A stretch of 16,798 nt of DNA from CAYJNO01 sp964371715 (GCA_964371715.1 CAYJNO010000034.1:1-16798), one strand, 5' to 3'. Shown: positions 1-8,030, numbered from the stretch's first letter. The notes: generated from the letters alone by a model not told the origin. Program-made: numbers and translations.

Positions 1-2055
1 AGTAAAGTTTATGGTGAAAATGACCCTACTAACTTTGAAGGAACATCAGAAGTTAAACTAGTAGATGGCGAATCAGTAACATTCAATGTTAGAAGAACAA
101 ATACTGCTAATGATGTTGGTACATACAAAAATGCATTAACTGCAGATGTAGCAACATTCACAGGAAGTAATGTTGATAACTATGACTTCGCGGTTGATAA
201 TGGTGACTTCACAATTGAACAAAAAACAATCGTATTTACAGCAAATAGTTATTCATTAATAGGTAACCAACAATTACCAGATCCATTAGGATATACACAT
301 ACTGATTTAGCATATGATGATACATTAGCATCAGCAAAAATTAATGTAAGTGTTACAAGAAATGGTAATACATTAACTCCAATTGCAAATTATGCAAGTG
401 ATGCAACTGTTCAAAACTATACATTTAATTATGTAAATGGAAATTTAACTGAAACAGGATTAATTAATGTGTTCGTTACAGGAAACAGTGATAGAGAAGT
501 TTATAGTGGGGAAACTCATACAGTAAATGGATTCACTAGCACAATTAATGTTAATAATGTTCTTATCACTAATGATGATTATAAAGTTGAAGCTGCAACA
601 TCAGGAGCATCACAACTTAATGCTGGAAGTGCAACAAATGTAGTAAGCGAAATCAAAGTTTATATGAAAGATCAAACTAGTAATGAGTATATCGATATTA
701 CAGCGTTTGCTTCAGTGGATAGTGCAGATGGTACTTTAACAGTAGATAAAAAAGATGCTGAAATGAAATTAAATGGTTCATTTAATAAAGAAATTTTAGA
801 AGATGATCCAAGCTTTGATGTAATACCTTCAGGATTTGTTGGTACTGATTTACCTAGCTATAATGTCGAAAGAAATTCAGGTGAATTACCTGGAGATTAT
901 GATGTATACTTCACAAATAAAGAAGTACTTCAAAACTATAATATTAATTGGATTGATTCAGTTTTAGAAATAATTGATGCTGAAGAGTTTGCATTAGAAA
1001 TTACTCCAAATGATTTAATTACAGATTATGATGGAACAGAATATCAAGCAACAGGTTATGTGTTGAATTATGATGAAACTAAATATCCTAATTTAATAAT
1101 TGAAGTTAATACAAATGAGCCATCTTCATTCGATGCTACAGAGCTAGAACATGAAGTAGAAAGCTACACTATAGAGTATAACAATGAAGATTTAACTGAA
1201 TACTTAAGTGCATATGTAACTTTAAATAAAGGCTTACTAGATATTAACAAAGTAGATGTAGATGTTATTGCTAATCCAATCACAGTAACAACGGGAAGTG
1301 GATTACCTACTTATACTTATACAGTTACAGGTTTAGTTAATAATGAAGATGAATCAGTATTAAATTTAGCTACACCAGTATTTGAGTCAACTTACACAAA
1401 TAGTGGAACAGGCGCATTTGCAATTACAGCAAATCAATTAAATCCTGTAGATAGTACAAATTATAATATTAATTACATTGACTCAGTATTAACAGCTAAT
1501 TCAATACCAGTAGCACCAACTCCGATTCCAACTACAGTGCCAACAGTTGTACCAACAGTTGTTCCAACAGTAGTACCAACTGCAGTACCAACAGTTGTTC
1601 CGACAGTAACTCCTACAGTTATCCCAGATGATGACACTCCAGAAGTTGCTCCAACAACAACTCCAGTTGTAATCGTAGATGATGAAACACCAGAAGCAGC
1701 AAGTGCTTGGGCATTAGTTAACCTAATCATGGCATTAGCTACTACAGTTGGTTCTATCTATGTAGTTATGATGTATTTAAAATCTAAAAAATCTGAAGAT
1801 GATGAAATGTACGATGAAAATGGAAATCAATTATATGAAACTAATACGAAAAATAAAGGATTATATCGTTTATTAAGTATCGTAGTTGCTATAATAGCAA
1901 TCGTAACATTCGTTGTAACAGAAAATATGACTCAACCTATGATCTTAGTTGACAGATGGACATTACTAATGGTTGTCTATGCACTAGTTCAAGCAGTTGT
2001 AGTTTATAACACAAGAAAAGAAAATACAAAAGACGAAATAGAAACAACTAACTAG
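1..2055 (+). CDS. MBG-repeat surface protein with Pro/Thr/Val stalk and triple-TM C-terminal anchor (5' end outside window)
   Basis: The frame is open from base 1 to the TAG at 2053-2055 (684 residues visible), so the true start lies upstream; the GTG at 469 is internal. The visible part opens with SKVYGENDP, the usual entry of an MBG_2-type domain. Further repeats follow, including a TANSYSLIG unit (about residues 80-150) and a final MBG_2-like unit with GLVNNEDESVLNL (about 420-500). Residues 511-542 are eight 4-residue TVVP-type units forming a stalk, followed by acidic TPEVAP linkers. From Trp570 there are three hydrophobic helices; KSKK follows the first and TENMTQPMILVD lies between the second and third. 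Positive charges suggest the repeats are outside and the tail inside. There is no LPXTG motif. The protein is a paralogue of the next gene. Its role is probably cell-surface adhesion or an envelope function; the ligand is unknown. Confidence 0.85.
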   Translation, partial: SKVYGENDPTNFEGTSEVKLVDGESVTFNVRRTNTANDVGTYKNALTADVATFTGSNVDNYDFAVDNGDFTIEQKTIVFTANSYSLIGNQQLPDPLGYTHTDLAYDDTLASAKINVSVTRNGNTLTPIANYASDATVQNYTFNYVNGNLTETGLINVFVTGNSDREVYSGETHTVNGFTSTINVNNVLITNDDYKVEAATSGASQLNAGSATNVVSEIKVYMKDQTSNEYIDITAFASVDSADGTLTVDKKDAEMKLNGSFNKEILEDDPSFDVIPSGFVGTDLPSYNVERNSGELPGDYDVYFTNKEVLQNYNINWIDSVLEIIDAEEFALEITPNDLITDYDGTEYQATGYVLNYDETKYPNLIIEVNTNEPSSFDATELEHEVESYTIEYNNEDLTEYLSAYVTLNKGLLDINKVDVDVIANPITVTTGSGLPTYTYTVTGLVNNEDESVLNLATPVFESTYTNSGTGAFAITANQLNPVDSTNYNINYIDSVLTANSIPVAPTPIPTTVPTVVPTVVPTVVPTAVPTVVPTVTPTVIPDDDTPEVAPTTTPVVIVDDETPEAASAWALVNLIMALATTVGSIYVVMMYLKSKKSEDDEMYDENGNQLYETNTKNKGLYRLLSIVVAIIAIVTFVVTENMTQPMILVDRWTLLMVVYALVQAVVVYNTRKENTKDEIETTN
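1531..1626 (+). repeat. 12-nt tandem repeat coding a TVVP stalk
   Basis: Eight in-frame 12-base units encode TTVP, TVVP, TVVP, TVVP, TAVP, TVVP, TVTP and TVIP. The copies differ at third positions, so this is an old or diverging array. It separates the beta-rich repeats from the membrane anchor. An open frame on the opposite strand here is a by-product of the repeat. Confidence 0.8.
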
Positions 2056-2101
2056 TATCAGTTATAGATATAAAATAACTAATAACAGATATAAATTAAT
2101 C

Positions 2102-2141
2102 GAGCATATGATACACCTTTGTGTATCATATGCTCTTTTTT
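2102..2141 (+). terminator. Rho-independent terminator of the first surface-protein gene
   Basis: A perfect 15-bp stem (2102-2116 with 2121-2135; arm GAGCATATGATACAC) closes a 4-base loop and is followed by a run of six T. It lies 46 bases after the TAG at 2055. Confidence 0.9.
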
Positions 2142-2378
2142 ATATAAAAAGTATAAAATATATCAAAAACATAAAAACTTTTATGATACAATATTTTTAG
2201 CACTGTTGTAGCAATAAGTATATTGCTATGCATTTATATATATGTATAAAAAAATCTTATTTTTTGTTGTTGACAACATTTTTAATGTCGTTAACAACAT
2301 TTTTAAACAATCATAAGGTTAATTACATATAATTCATAAAGTAAAATTAAATTACCGTTAAGAAGGAGAAATTTGAAG
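2142..2378 (+). promoter_or_regulatory. Intergenic control region of the second surface-protein gene
   Basis: This non-coding stretch holds several elements. A small perfect inverted repeat sits at 2209-2228 (TAGCAATA, 4-base loop, TATTGCTA) and has no T-run after it. Two adjacent near-identical 21-base direct repeats occupy 2265-2306. A consensus -10 box TATAAT lies at 2328-2333. The -35 position 17 bases upstream (2305-2310) reads AAACAA, a poor match, and sits directly against the second repeat. The Shine-Dalgarno AAGGAG is at 2363-2368. A weak -35 with tandem repeats just upstream suggests an activator-dependent promoter; that is inference. Confidence 0.5.
2265..2306 (+). repeat. Tandem pair of 21-bp direct repeats (candidate regulator sites)
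   Basis: Bases 2265-2285 and 2286-2306 match at 19 of 21 positions and share the core ACAACATTTTTAA. The 21-bp period equals two helical turns, so bound proteins would sit on the same DNA face. Each copy also carries a short dyad around GTTGAC or GTTAAC. A TTGACA at 2270-2275 has no -10 box at the right distance. Confidence 0.6.
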
Positions 2379-5300
2379 ATGAAATTTAAGATGACAAAAG
2401 TATTAGTTTCTTTAGTAATGATTTTAAATATGTTAGTACCTAATCAATTATTTGCAGAAGAAACAGAAAAAGCAGCAGAAGAACAATCTAGTGTTGCCTA
2501 TAAGCCAGAATATATAGGTTTCGAAGGTTCGCTTTCAGAAGAAGCGAAAAATGCAACAGAGATTGCACCGGTTTATTTTGAAAAAAATAATGCGCCAGCA
2601 GTAGCGGGGGTAGATACTTTTCCAGCACCAACAAAAGGATATCAGTTTGCTTATTGGGCAATTGCAAATTCAACAGATCCTTTACAAAATGGTACAGTGA
2701 AATATCATCCAACACTAACGGAAAATGGAAGTGCTAGATATAGTACATCTTTTGGAATAATTGATGGTCACTTAGTTTTGGTTCCAAAATGGGAAACTAT
2801 AACTTATAATATTCAATACACAAATGTTGATGGTGCTATATATGATGGATCAAATACTACATATAATATTTTAAGTGATATCAATATTACTCCTGCTTCA
2901 AAAGAAGGTTACACTTTTTCTGGTTGGAAAATTACAAGTACAGATGCTAGTTATAATTTAAATACAATTAATGGACAAACAGCAGAAATAAATCCTGGTA
3001 CTTATGGTAATCTAACAGTAGAAGCAGTGTGGGAAGAAGTATATGAGATTAGTAACTATGAAGTTTCACAAGATTATAATGGGAAACAATTAATAGTTAC
3101 TGCATCAGATATTATTACTAAATTTGGATTACCAGAAGGGACTAAAATAGAAGAGCTTGCTAGTGATGGTAGTTGGAAAAGTTATGTAAGTAGTAATATT
3201 TTAAATGCTGGAAATACAACAATAAGATATCGTGCTGTATTACCTAATGGAGTAGTTATTGATAATAATAGCACAATTAGTAAAACAGTAAATCAAGTTC
3301 CGCTGACAATTACTGCAAATAGCTATGAATTAATAGGGTCTGAAACGATTGATTCAAAAGAACTAGGCTTTACTTATGATGATACTAATTTAGTGAATAA
3401 TGAAAACTTTAACGACTTAGGAATTAAAGTTGATTTAACTGCAAAAGATGGAGTAATATCTGCAACTGCTAATTACACAGACTCATCTAAGCCGCAAAAT
3501 TATAATTTGATTGTAAAAACGGGTACATATACATCACTTGGTGATATTGTAGTAACAGTTACTGCAAACAGTCATCAAACGAAATATACTGGTACTGAAC
3601 AAACAGTTACAGGAGGAACGTATACTGTATCTGTAAATGGAGTTGACCAAACAAATAATACAGATTATGAAGTTATGTTTGATACATCAAATCCAAAAGC
3701 TACAAATGTAGGAACGTTTGAAAATGAAGTTTCTAATGTAAAAGTTGTGTATAAAGGTGAAGATATTAGTGCGAGTATTGATCGTCCTGTATTAATAAAT
3801 GGAACTTTAACTATTACAAGAGCAGATTTAACAATTAAAGTTAGAAATGTTGATATTGGAAGTGCAAATCCAAGTGCATATGACTATTCGAACTCTGAAA
3901 TTAGAGTTGAAGGGTTAGTTGGAAAAGATATCCAAATATATAAAGAATCAAATACAATTGAAAATGTAATTAATGATACATTTGTCTTAACATTTGATCA
4001 AGATTTAAGTAGTTTAAAAACTATCAGTATAAATGAGTTCAGATATGTAGATGCAATAAATCCAGTAATTACAACAGGTACAATATCATATAAAACCGGA
4101 GTTATTCATCAACTTGGTAATTATAATGTTACTTTAGAATCAGGTAATTTAAACTATTCAGTTATTGCTCCTAAAGATTATAAAATTTCTAATCCATATA
4201 CTGGTAAAACATATTACTTAGACTACCAATTTGATACAGCAACAATATTAAAAGACTTCCCAGAAGGAACAACTATGGAAGTATCAGGTAATGGAACAGA
4301 TTGGACTGCTGCTTGGAACTTAGCACAAAAAAATGCTGGAACAAATTCTTTATATTATCGTGTTATTTTACCTGAAGCTTATGGTGGAGTAACTGTAAAT
4401 AATGGTAGTACAATTTCGGTTGAAGTTACTAAAATACCTTTAACTATAAAAGCGAATTCTTATGTTTTAGTAGGGGAAGAACCTATTAGTAATGTAACTT
4501 TAGAATATACTACTCAAGGATTTATTAATGGTGATAATATTGAAAGTACAAATATTAATGTAGTTTTAACACCTGCTAATAATGTGATCTCGGTTGATGC
4601 TGCATATAAAACAGGAACTGAAATACAAAACTACGAAATAATTGAGGTAGATGGAGTTTATAATAAATATAATGAAGTATCTATAATTCTTGACCCTAGT
4701 AGTTTTGAAACAAAATATACAGGATTAGAACAAACAGTAACTGGAGGGGAATATAGATTATTCATTAATAAACTTCAAGTAAATGGGTTAAAGTCATTTG
4801 AAGTTACTTATAACACATCTTCTCCTGAAGAAATCTATCCTGGAACATATAGAAACTCAGTTGTAGGAGACGCAGTAGTACTATTTAATGGTAGAGATGT
4901 TACTGATTATGTGAAAGTTTCTCATAATATTGGTTACCTAGTAATAGATAAAGCTGATGTAGTTATTAGTGCGGATAACATTACAACAGAACTTGGAAAA
5001 GGAATACCGGGATTAACTTATGAAGTAAATGGTCTTGTAAATAATGAAAGTGCAAGTGTATTAAATTTACCAGAAGAATTATTTACAACAAGCTATGATG
5101 ATACAATTGCTGGTGAATTTGATATAACAAGTATTGTAGGTTTACCAATTGAAAGTGATAATTATAATATTTCATATACTAATGGATTATTAGTATCAAA
5201 CGAAGCACCAATTATTACAACACCTACACCTTCACCAACAACAACACCAACAGTAGTGCCAACAACAACACCAACGGTAGTGCCAACAACAACACCAACG

Positions 5301-5909
5301 GTAGTACCAACTACAGCGCCAACAGTAGTACCAACTACAGCGCCAACAGTAGTACCAACTACAGCACCAACGGTAGTACCAACTACAGCACCAACGGTAG
5401 TACCAACTACAGCACCAACGGTAGTACCAACTACAGTGCCAACAGTAGTGCCGACAACAACACCTGAAGTTGAGATCGAAGAAGATCAAACACCTGAGGT
5501 AGCACCAACACCAACTCCAGAAGTTGAGATTGAAGAAGAAGTGACACCTGAATTTGGTGGAAGCTCTTGGGCTCTAATTAATTTAATTACAGCATTAATA
5601 ACTACAGTAATATCTATTTATTTAGTAATGATGTACTTCAAATCTAAAAAAGAAGAAGATAGTAAAATGTATGATTCAAATGGGAATCAAATTAATGAAG
5701 CAACACATAGAAATAAATTAGGTATTAGAGTATTAAGTGTGTTAATTGCTGTAATCGCAATATTCACATTTATTCTAACTGAAAATATGACTCAACCAAT
5801 GGTTTTAGTTGATGAATGGACAATATTAATGGTTGTTTATTTATTAGTTCAAATAGTAGTTGCATATTTTTCGAAAAAATCAGTTAAGTATAATGAAGTA
5901 AAAGCTTAA
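2379..5909 (+). CDS. Secreted InlB/MBG-repeat surface protein with Pro/Thr/Val stalk and triple-TM anchor
   Basis: The ATG at 2379 is preferred: AAGGAG at 2363-2368 lies 10 bases before it but only 4 before the in-frame TTG at 2373. That gives 1176 residues. Residues 1-26 form a signal peptide with likely cleavage after LFA. Residues 60-220 hold two InlB-type (Flg_new/Listeria-Bacteroides) repeats with GYxFxxW cores and ending in ...VEAVW. A bi-domain module of about 260 residues follows twice (about 222-490 and 600-860), each with ANSYxLxG and KYTGxEQTVTGG segments. An MBG_2-type domain (about 860-940) contains GLVNNESASVLNL. Residues 954-1025 are nine 8-residue TTxPTVVP repeats, then acidic TPEVEIEEE linkers. 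From Trp1064 a three-helix anchor closely matches that of the upstream paralogue, including TENMTQPM and LMVVY. No LPXTG is present. It is probably an adhesin or envelope protein; the ligand cannot be told from sequence. Confidence 0.88.
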   Translation: MKFKMTKVLVSLVMILNMLVPNQLFAEETEKAAEEQSSVAYKPEYIGFEGSLSEEAKNATEIAPVYFEKNNAPAVAGVDTFPAPTKGYQFAYWAIANSTDPLQNGTVKYHPTLTENGSARYSTSFGIIDGHLVLVPKWETITYNIQYTNVDGAIYDGSNTTYNILSDINITPASKEGYTFSGWKITSTDASYNLNTINGQTAEINPGTYGNLTVEAVWEEVYEISNYEVSQDYNGKQLIVTASDIITKFGLPEGTKIEELASDGSWKSYVSSNILNAGNTTIRYRAVLPNGVVIDNNSTISKTVNQVPLTITANSYELIGSETIDSKELGFTYDDTNLVNNENFNDLGIKVDLTAKDGVISATANYTDSSKPQNYNLIVKTGTYTSLGDIVVTVTANSHQTKYTGTEQTVTGGTYTVSVNGVDQTNNTDYEVMFDTSNPKATNVGTFENEVSNVKVVYKGEDISASIDRPVLINGTLTITRADLTIKVRNVDIGSANPSAYDYSNSEIRVEGLVGKDIQIYKESNTIENVINDTFVLTFDQDLSSLKTISINEFRYVDAINPVITTGTISYKTGVIHQLGNYNVTLESGNLNYSVIAPKDYKISNPYTGKTYYLDYQFDTATILKDFPEGTTMEVSGNGTDWTAAWNLAQKNAGTNSLYYRVILPEAYGGVTVNNGSTISVEVTKIPLTIKANSYVLVGEEPISNVTLEYTTQGFINGDNIESTNINVVLTPANNVISVDAAYKTGTEIQNYEIIEVDGVYNKYNEVSIILDPSSFETKYTGLEQTVTGGEYRLFINKLQVNGLKSFEVTYNTSSPEEIYPGTYRNSVVGDAVVLFNGRDVTDYVKVSHNIGYLVIDKADVVISADNITTELGKGIPGLTYEVNGLVNNESASVLNLPEELFTTSYDDTIAGEFDITSIVGLPIESDNYNISYTNGLLVSNEAPIITTPTPSPTTTPTVVPTTTPTVVPTTTPTVVPTTAPTVVPTTAPTVVPTTAPTVVPTTAPTVVPTTAPTVVPTTVPTVVPTTTPEVEIEEDQTPEVAPTPTPEVEIEEEVTPEFGGSSWALINLITALITTVISIYLVMMYFKSKKEEDSKMYDSNGNQINEATHRNKLGIRVLSVLIAVIAIFTFILTENMTQPMVLVDEWTILMVVYLLVQIVVAYFSKKSVKYNEVKA
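5238..5453 (+). repeat. 24-nt tandem repeat array coding the TTxPTVVP stalk
   Basis: Nine in-frame 24-base units encode TTTPTVVP three times, TTAPTVVP five times and TTVPTVVP once. The central copies are nearly identical at DNA level, unlike the shorter and more diverged stalk array of the upstream paralogue. That suggests recent unit gain by slippage or recombination. Threonine-rich stalks of this kind may be O-glycosylated in some families; nothing here proves it. Confidence 0.88.
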
Positions 5910-5942
5910 AAACATGCTCACATTTGTGAGCATGTTTTTTTT
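5910..5942 (+). terminator. Rho-independent terminator of the second surface-protein gene
   Basis: A perfect 12-bp stem AAACATGCTCAC (5910-5921) pairs with 5926-5937 around a 4-base loop and runs into eight T (5935-5942). It begins at the base after the TAA. It is one half of a back-to-back terminator pair between convergent genes. Confidence 0.9.
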
Positions 5943-5948
5943 GAATAT

Positions 5949-5973
5949 AAAAAAAGTGAGATTTTACTCTCAC
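5949..5973 (-). terminator. Rho-independent terminator of the minus-strand binding-protein gene
   Basis: On the minus strand, GTGAGA (5973-5968) pairs with TCTCAC (5961-5956) around a 6-base loop and is followed by seven T (complement of A at 5949-5955). It starts 5 bases beyond the stop codon at 5979-5981, where the convergent binding-protein gene ends. Confidence 0.8.
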
Positions 5974-5978
5974 CTTTT

Positions 5979-6980
5979 TTATTCTGTAGCAGGTATATCG
6001 TATCTTAATTGTCCTTCTCTTATTAAACGAGATACAACTCTAGTAGCTCCTCCACCATACCACATTGGATCAGATGGATCATCACTAAATCCTGTTAAGT
6101 AAGGGTTATAAACTTTTTGAGGAATGTATTTAGTAACTAATGGCATAAATACAGACATTTCATTAATCAATGATGCAAAGTACTCAGTTAATTCTACTTT
6201 TCTTGCTTCATCTGTAGTGTTTAGCATTTCATCTAAGATAACTCCAGTATCAACTGTAGTTCCGTCTTCTAATGTTAATACAACATTTGTTAATCCAGCT
6301 TTTTTCTCAGCTAGAGTAGTGAAACCTAAATCTGCTGCTCCATCAATAAAGAATGAACGGTAGATTTCCCATGGTTCTCCATAGTTAGGAGATCCTGGTC
6401 TCATTGAAATAGACATCATAGCACCTTGCTCTTGTAATTGTTTCCAATAAGCACTTGCTTCCATAGCTTTTAATTGTGTTGTAATACCAAATTCATTTAA
6501 TTGATTTACAATTGCATCTCCACACAGGAAGAATGTTGGGTAACTTGAAGTAGTAGTGAATTCTAATTGTACTAATTCACCAGTTTCATCTAACCATTTA
6601 CCATCATCATTTCTTGACCAGCCAGCTTCAGTTAATAATCTTTCAGCTTCTGTATGATCTCCATCATATACAGTTAGTGTATTAATGAATTCTTCACTTA
6701 AGAATTCATCTCTCATTGCAGGAATCATACCAGAAGATGTTTTATCTGCTTCTTCAGAACCTGGTTCTGCAATTAATAATAATGAATCACGATCAACAAT
6801 GTGGTGAATAGCTTGTCTTACTAATTGATTGTCCATTGGGGCAATCTTCATGTTGAATTGTAGTGCAGGTTGTCCTAAGTCAGCTCCTAAGATAACTCTC
6901 ATATTTGGATTATCAGCTACAACTTGTGTATGAACGTCTGGTGATAAACCTAAGTTTTCCCAATCATAACCATTAGACAT
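5979..6980 (-). CDS. C-terminal part of the broken SBP_bac_5 lipoprotein
   Basis: This 333-residue frame begins at an ATG 12 bases after the internal TAA. No Shine-Dalgarno site precedes it and it has no signal peptide, so it is the downstream remainder of the interrupted gene and not an independent protein. It carries second-lobe features of the family: QFNMKIAPMDNQLVRQAIHH with VDRD after it (family pattern of partial loss of residues then 'VRQAI'), AERLLTEAGW, an ITTQLKAMEASAYWKQL segment, and the closing MPLVTKYIPQKVYNP stretch. It ends at the TAA complementary to 5979-5981. Translation would need readthrough or reinitiation. Confidence 0.65.
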   Translation of the reverse strand: MSNGYDWENLGLSPDVHTQVVADNPNMRVILGADLGQPALQFNMKIAPMDNQLVRQAIHHIVDRDSLLLIAEPGSEEADKTSSGMIPAMRDEFLSEEFINTLTVYDGDHTEAERLLTEAGWSRNDDGKWLDETGELVQLEFTTTSSYPTFFLCGDAIVNQLNEFGITTQLKAMEASAYWKQLQEQGAMMSISMRPGSPNYGEPWEIYRSFFIDGAADLGFTTLAEKKAGLTNVVLTLEDGTTVDTGVILDEMLNTTDEARKVELTEYFASLINEMSVFMPLVTKYIPQKVYNPYLTGFSDDPSDPMWYGGGATRVVSRLIREGQLRYDIPATE

Positions 6981-6992
6981 TATTAAGTTTAA

Positions 6993-7832
6993 TTAAGCTT
7001 CAACTCCTGATGTTCTAATGATATGAACTTCGTTAATATGGATATTATCTGGATTCCAGTAATTTTCATTTTGTACTAATACACCTTCAGAAGATGTAAT
7101 GTTTGATGGTTTAAATGGTCCTGTACCTACTAATGAATAGATATCTGGTTTAAATTCATGAATAGATGTTAATAACTCAGATTTTGCAGTATTAGTTGCT
7201 TCGTCATATGAAACAGTTCCATTTTCATCTACAGCAACAACTGCATTTTCAACGATTATTGCAGCTTCATCAGCCCACTCTTGATAGATGTGGTATGGTG
7301 TGTTGATTAATGTATTTGCAATTAATTGAGTTGAAATTGCATTTGGAGTTCTTAATGTGAACTCTACCGTATGATCATCAATTGCTTCAATACTTTCTAA
7401 ATATCTCCAAACAACACCATTTGCAATAAATGAAATGTTGAATGTTGCTAAAACGTCCTGAGAAGTAAATGGAGTTCCATCATTCCAAACAACACCTTCT
7501 CTTAAGTTAATTGTTACTTTGTTTCCTTCTTCTGTGAATGATTCACCAAGTACTGGTAAATATGTTTGTTCAGGTAAAGGGATGTAATCAAATAATTTTT
7601 CAAATGTGAAATCCCCGATGTTTTGAACGATATTTGTTGACGCCCATACGTTACCGTGAATTGTTTCTGGTGGTTCATAGCCACCTGCAACTCTTAAGAT
7701 ACCAGCTTCTGCTCTTTGTAAGAATTCATCATCTCCCCCTGATGTTGATGTTGATGCTGAATCACTACATGCTACACTTGATAATGTAATAAGTGCTACT
7801 AATAAGATTGATACTAACTTTCTTAGTTTCAT
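6993..7832 (-). CDS. N-terminal part of the broken SBP_bac_5 lipoprotein
   Basis: This is the 279-residue fragment still under the native translation start. Residues 1-21 form a lipoprotein signal with Cys22 in SSVAC as the likely lipidated residue; Ser at -3 is less usual but allowed by the prokaryotic lipobox pattern. A Ser/Thr/Gly linker follows. Residues 114-127 carry VVWNDGTPFTSQDV, the hallmark segment of SBP_bac_5 proteins, then VLATFNISF. The fragment ends at IIRTSGVEA, near the point where such proteins cross into their second lobe. Alone it would lack most of the second lobe and is unlikely to bind ligand with normal affinity. A longer reading from GTG at 7847 would begin inside the ribosome-binding site and is not preferred. 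Confidence 0.7.
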   Translation of the reverse strand: MKLRKLVSILLVALITLSSVACSDSASTSTSGGDDEFLQRAEAGILRVAGGYEPPETIHGNVWASTNIVQNIGDFTFEKLFDYIPLPEQTYLPVLGESFTEEGNKVTINLREGVVWNDGTPFTSQDVLATFNISFIANGVVWRYLESIEAIDDHTVEFTLRTPNAISTQLIANTLINTPYHIYQEWADEAAIIVENAVVAVDENGTVSYDEATNTAKSELLTSIHEFKPDIYSLVGTGPFKPSNITSSEGVLVQNENYWNPDNIHINEVHIIRTSGVEA

Positions 7833-7856
7833 AGTTTCTCCTCCCACAATCTTTAT

Positions 7857-7870
7857 TGTTAACGCTTACA
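7857..7870 (-). promoter_or_regulatory. Catabolite-responsive element (cre, CcpA-type site)
   Basis: On the minus strand the 14-mer TGTAAGCGTTAACA fits the Bacillota cre consensus TGWAANCGNTNWCA at every specified position. It lies about 20-30 bases downstream of the start predicted from the -10 box at 7900-7895 and just upstream of the ribosome-binding site of the binding-protein gene. That is a typical place for CcpA repression by roadblock. CcpA itself is not in this window. Confidence 0.65.
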
Positions 7871-7894
7871 CCATCTAATAAAAAAATACATTTG

Positions 7895-7922
7895 AGTATA
7901 AATGTTTTATATGTTATATCAA
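7895..7922 (-). promoter_or_regulatory. Predicted sigma-70/sigma-A promoter of the binding-protein gene
   Basis: On the minus strand, TTGATA (7922-7917) and TATACT (7900-7895) are separated by 16 bases; each matches the consensus at five of six positions. The predicted start is near 7888, giving a leader of about 55 bases that contains the cre site. Confidence 0.5.
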
Positions 7923-8030
7923 ATGGTGTATTGTCATGAACAATGTATCATTAAAAGATAATTAATGTCAATATAGTATTTGATATTTTATTAAAATAGT
8001 AAAATTTTATACTTTTTACTCAAGTAAGGG

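Larger units (their letters stand above)
5979..7832 (-). pseudogene. SBP_bac_5 (OppA/DppA-type) binding lipoprotein gene interrupted by one in-frame TAA
   Basis: Two adjacent minus-strand frames are in the same phase and together make one extracytoplasmic solute-binding protein of about 617 residues, a normal length for the family. They are separated by a TAA at 6995-6993, after residue 279. Reading through gives GVEA-stop-LNLIMSNGYDW with no shift or length change. A single C-to-T change from CAA (Gln) would explain it, though the original codon is a guess. The start is ATG at 7832, with GGAGGAG at 7844-7838, 5 bases away. The protein would deliver substrate to the divergently encoded Opp-type permease and ATPases, all of which look intact. 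The lesion may be a recent null mutation, strain polymorphism or a sequence error. Other genes here use TAA as a true stop, so code reassignment is unlikely. Confidence 0.8.

Noticed and set aside
1473..1730. Minus-strand frame opposite the first stalk, glycine/valine/threonine repeats
   Set aside because: It is the complement of the TVVP coding repeat; it lacks its own start signals and its composition is dictated by the repeat.
469..2055. Reading the first surface protein as starting at GTG 469
   Set aside because: The same frame is open without a stop back to base 1 and encodes more MBG repeat sequence there, so 469 is internal.
2209..2228. TAGCAATA hairpin as a second terminator or riboswitch
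   Set aside because: The stem is only 8 bp, no T-run follows, and no conserved aptamer pattern is visible; it is mentioned only as a small inverted repeat.
5232..5489. Minus-strand frame opposite the second stalk, Trp/Cys/Tyr-rich repeats
   Set aside because: The low-complexity WCCSWYYR translation is a by-product of the 24-bp array on the plus strand.
5914..6363. Plus-strand frames over the binding-protein gene
   Set aside because: They run antisense to clear SBP_bac_5 sequence and over the terminators, with no ribosome-binding sites or recognisable domains.
6993..6995. Reassignment of TAA to a sense codon
   Set aside because: Neighbouring genes end with TAA just before hairpin terminators or start codons, so TAA works as a normal stop here.
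6985..7000. AAGCTT next to TTAATTAA at the SBP break, looking like cloning linkers
   Set aside because: Both words are common in AT-rich DNA, and the reading phase and protein continuity across the point are kept, so a point change is simpler than an inserted linker.
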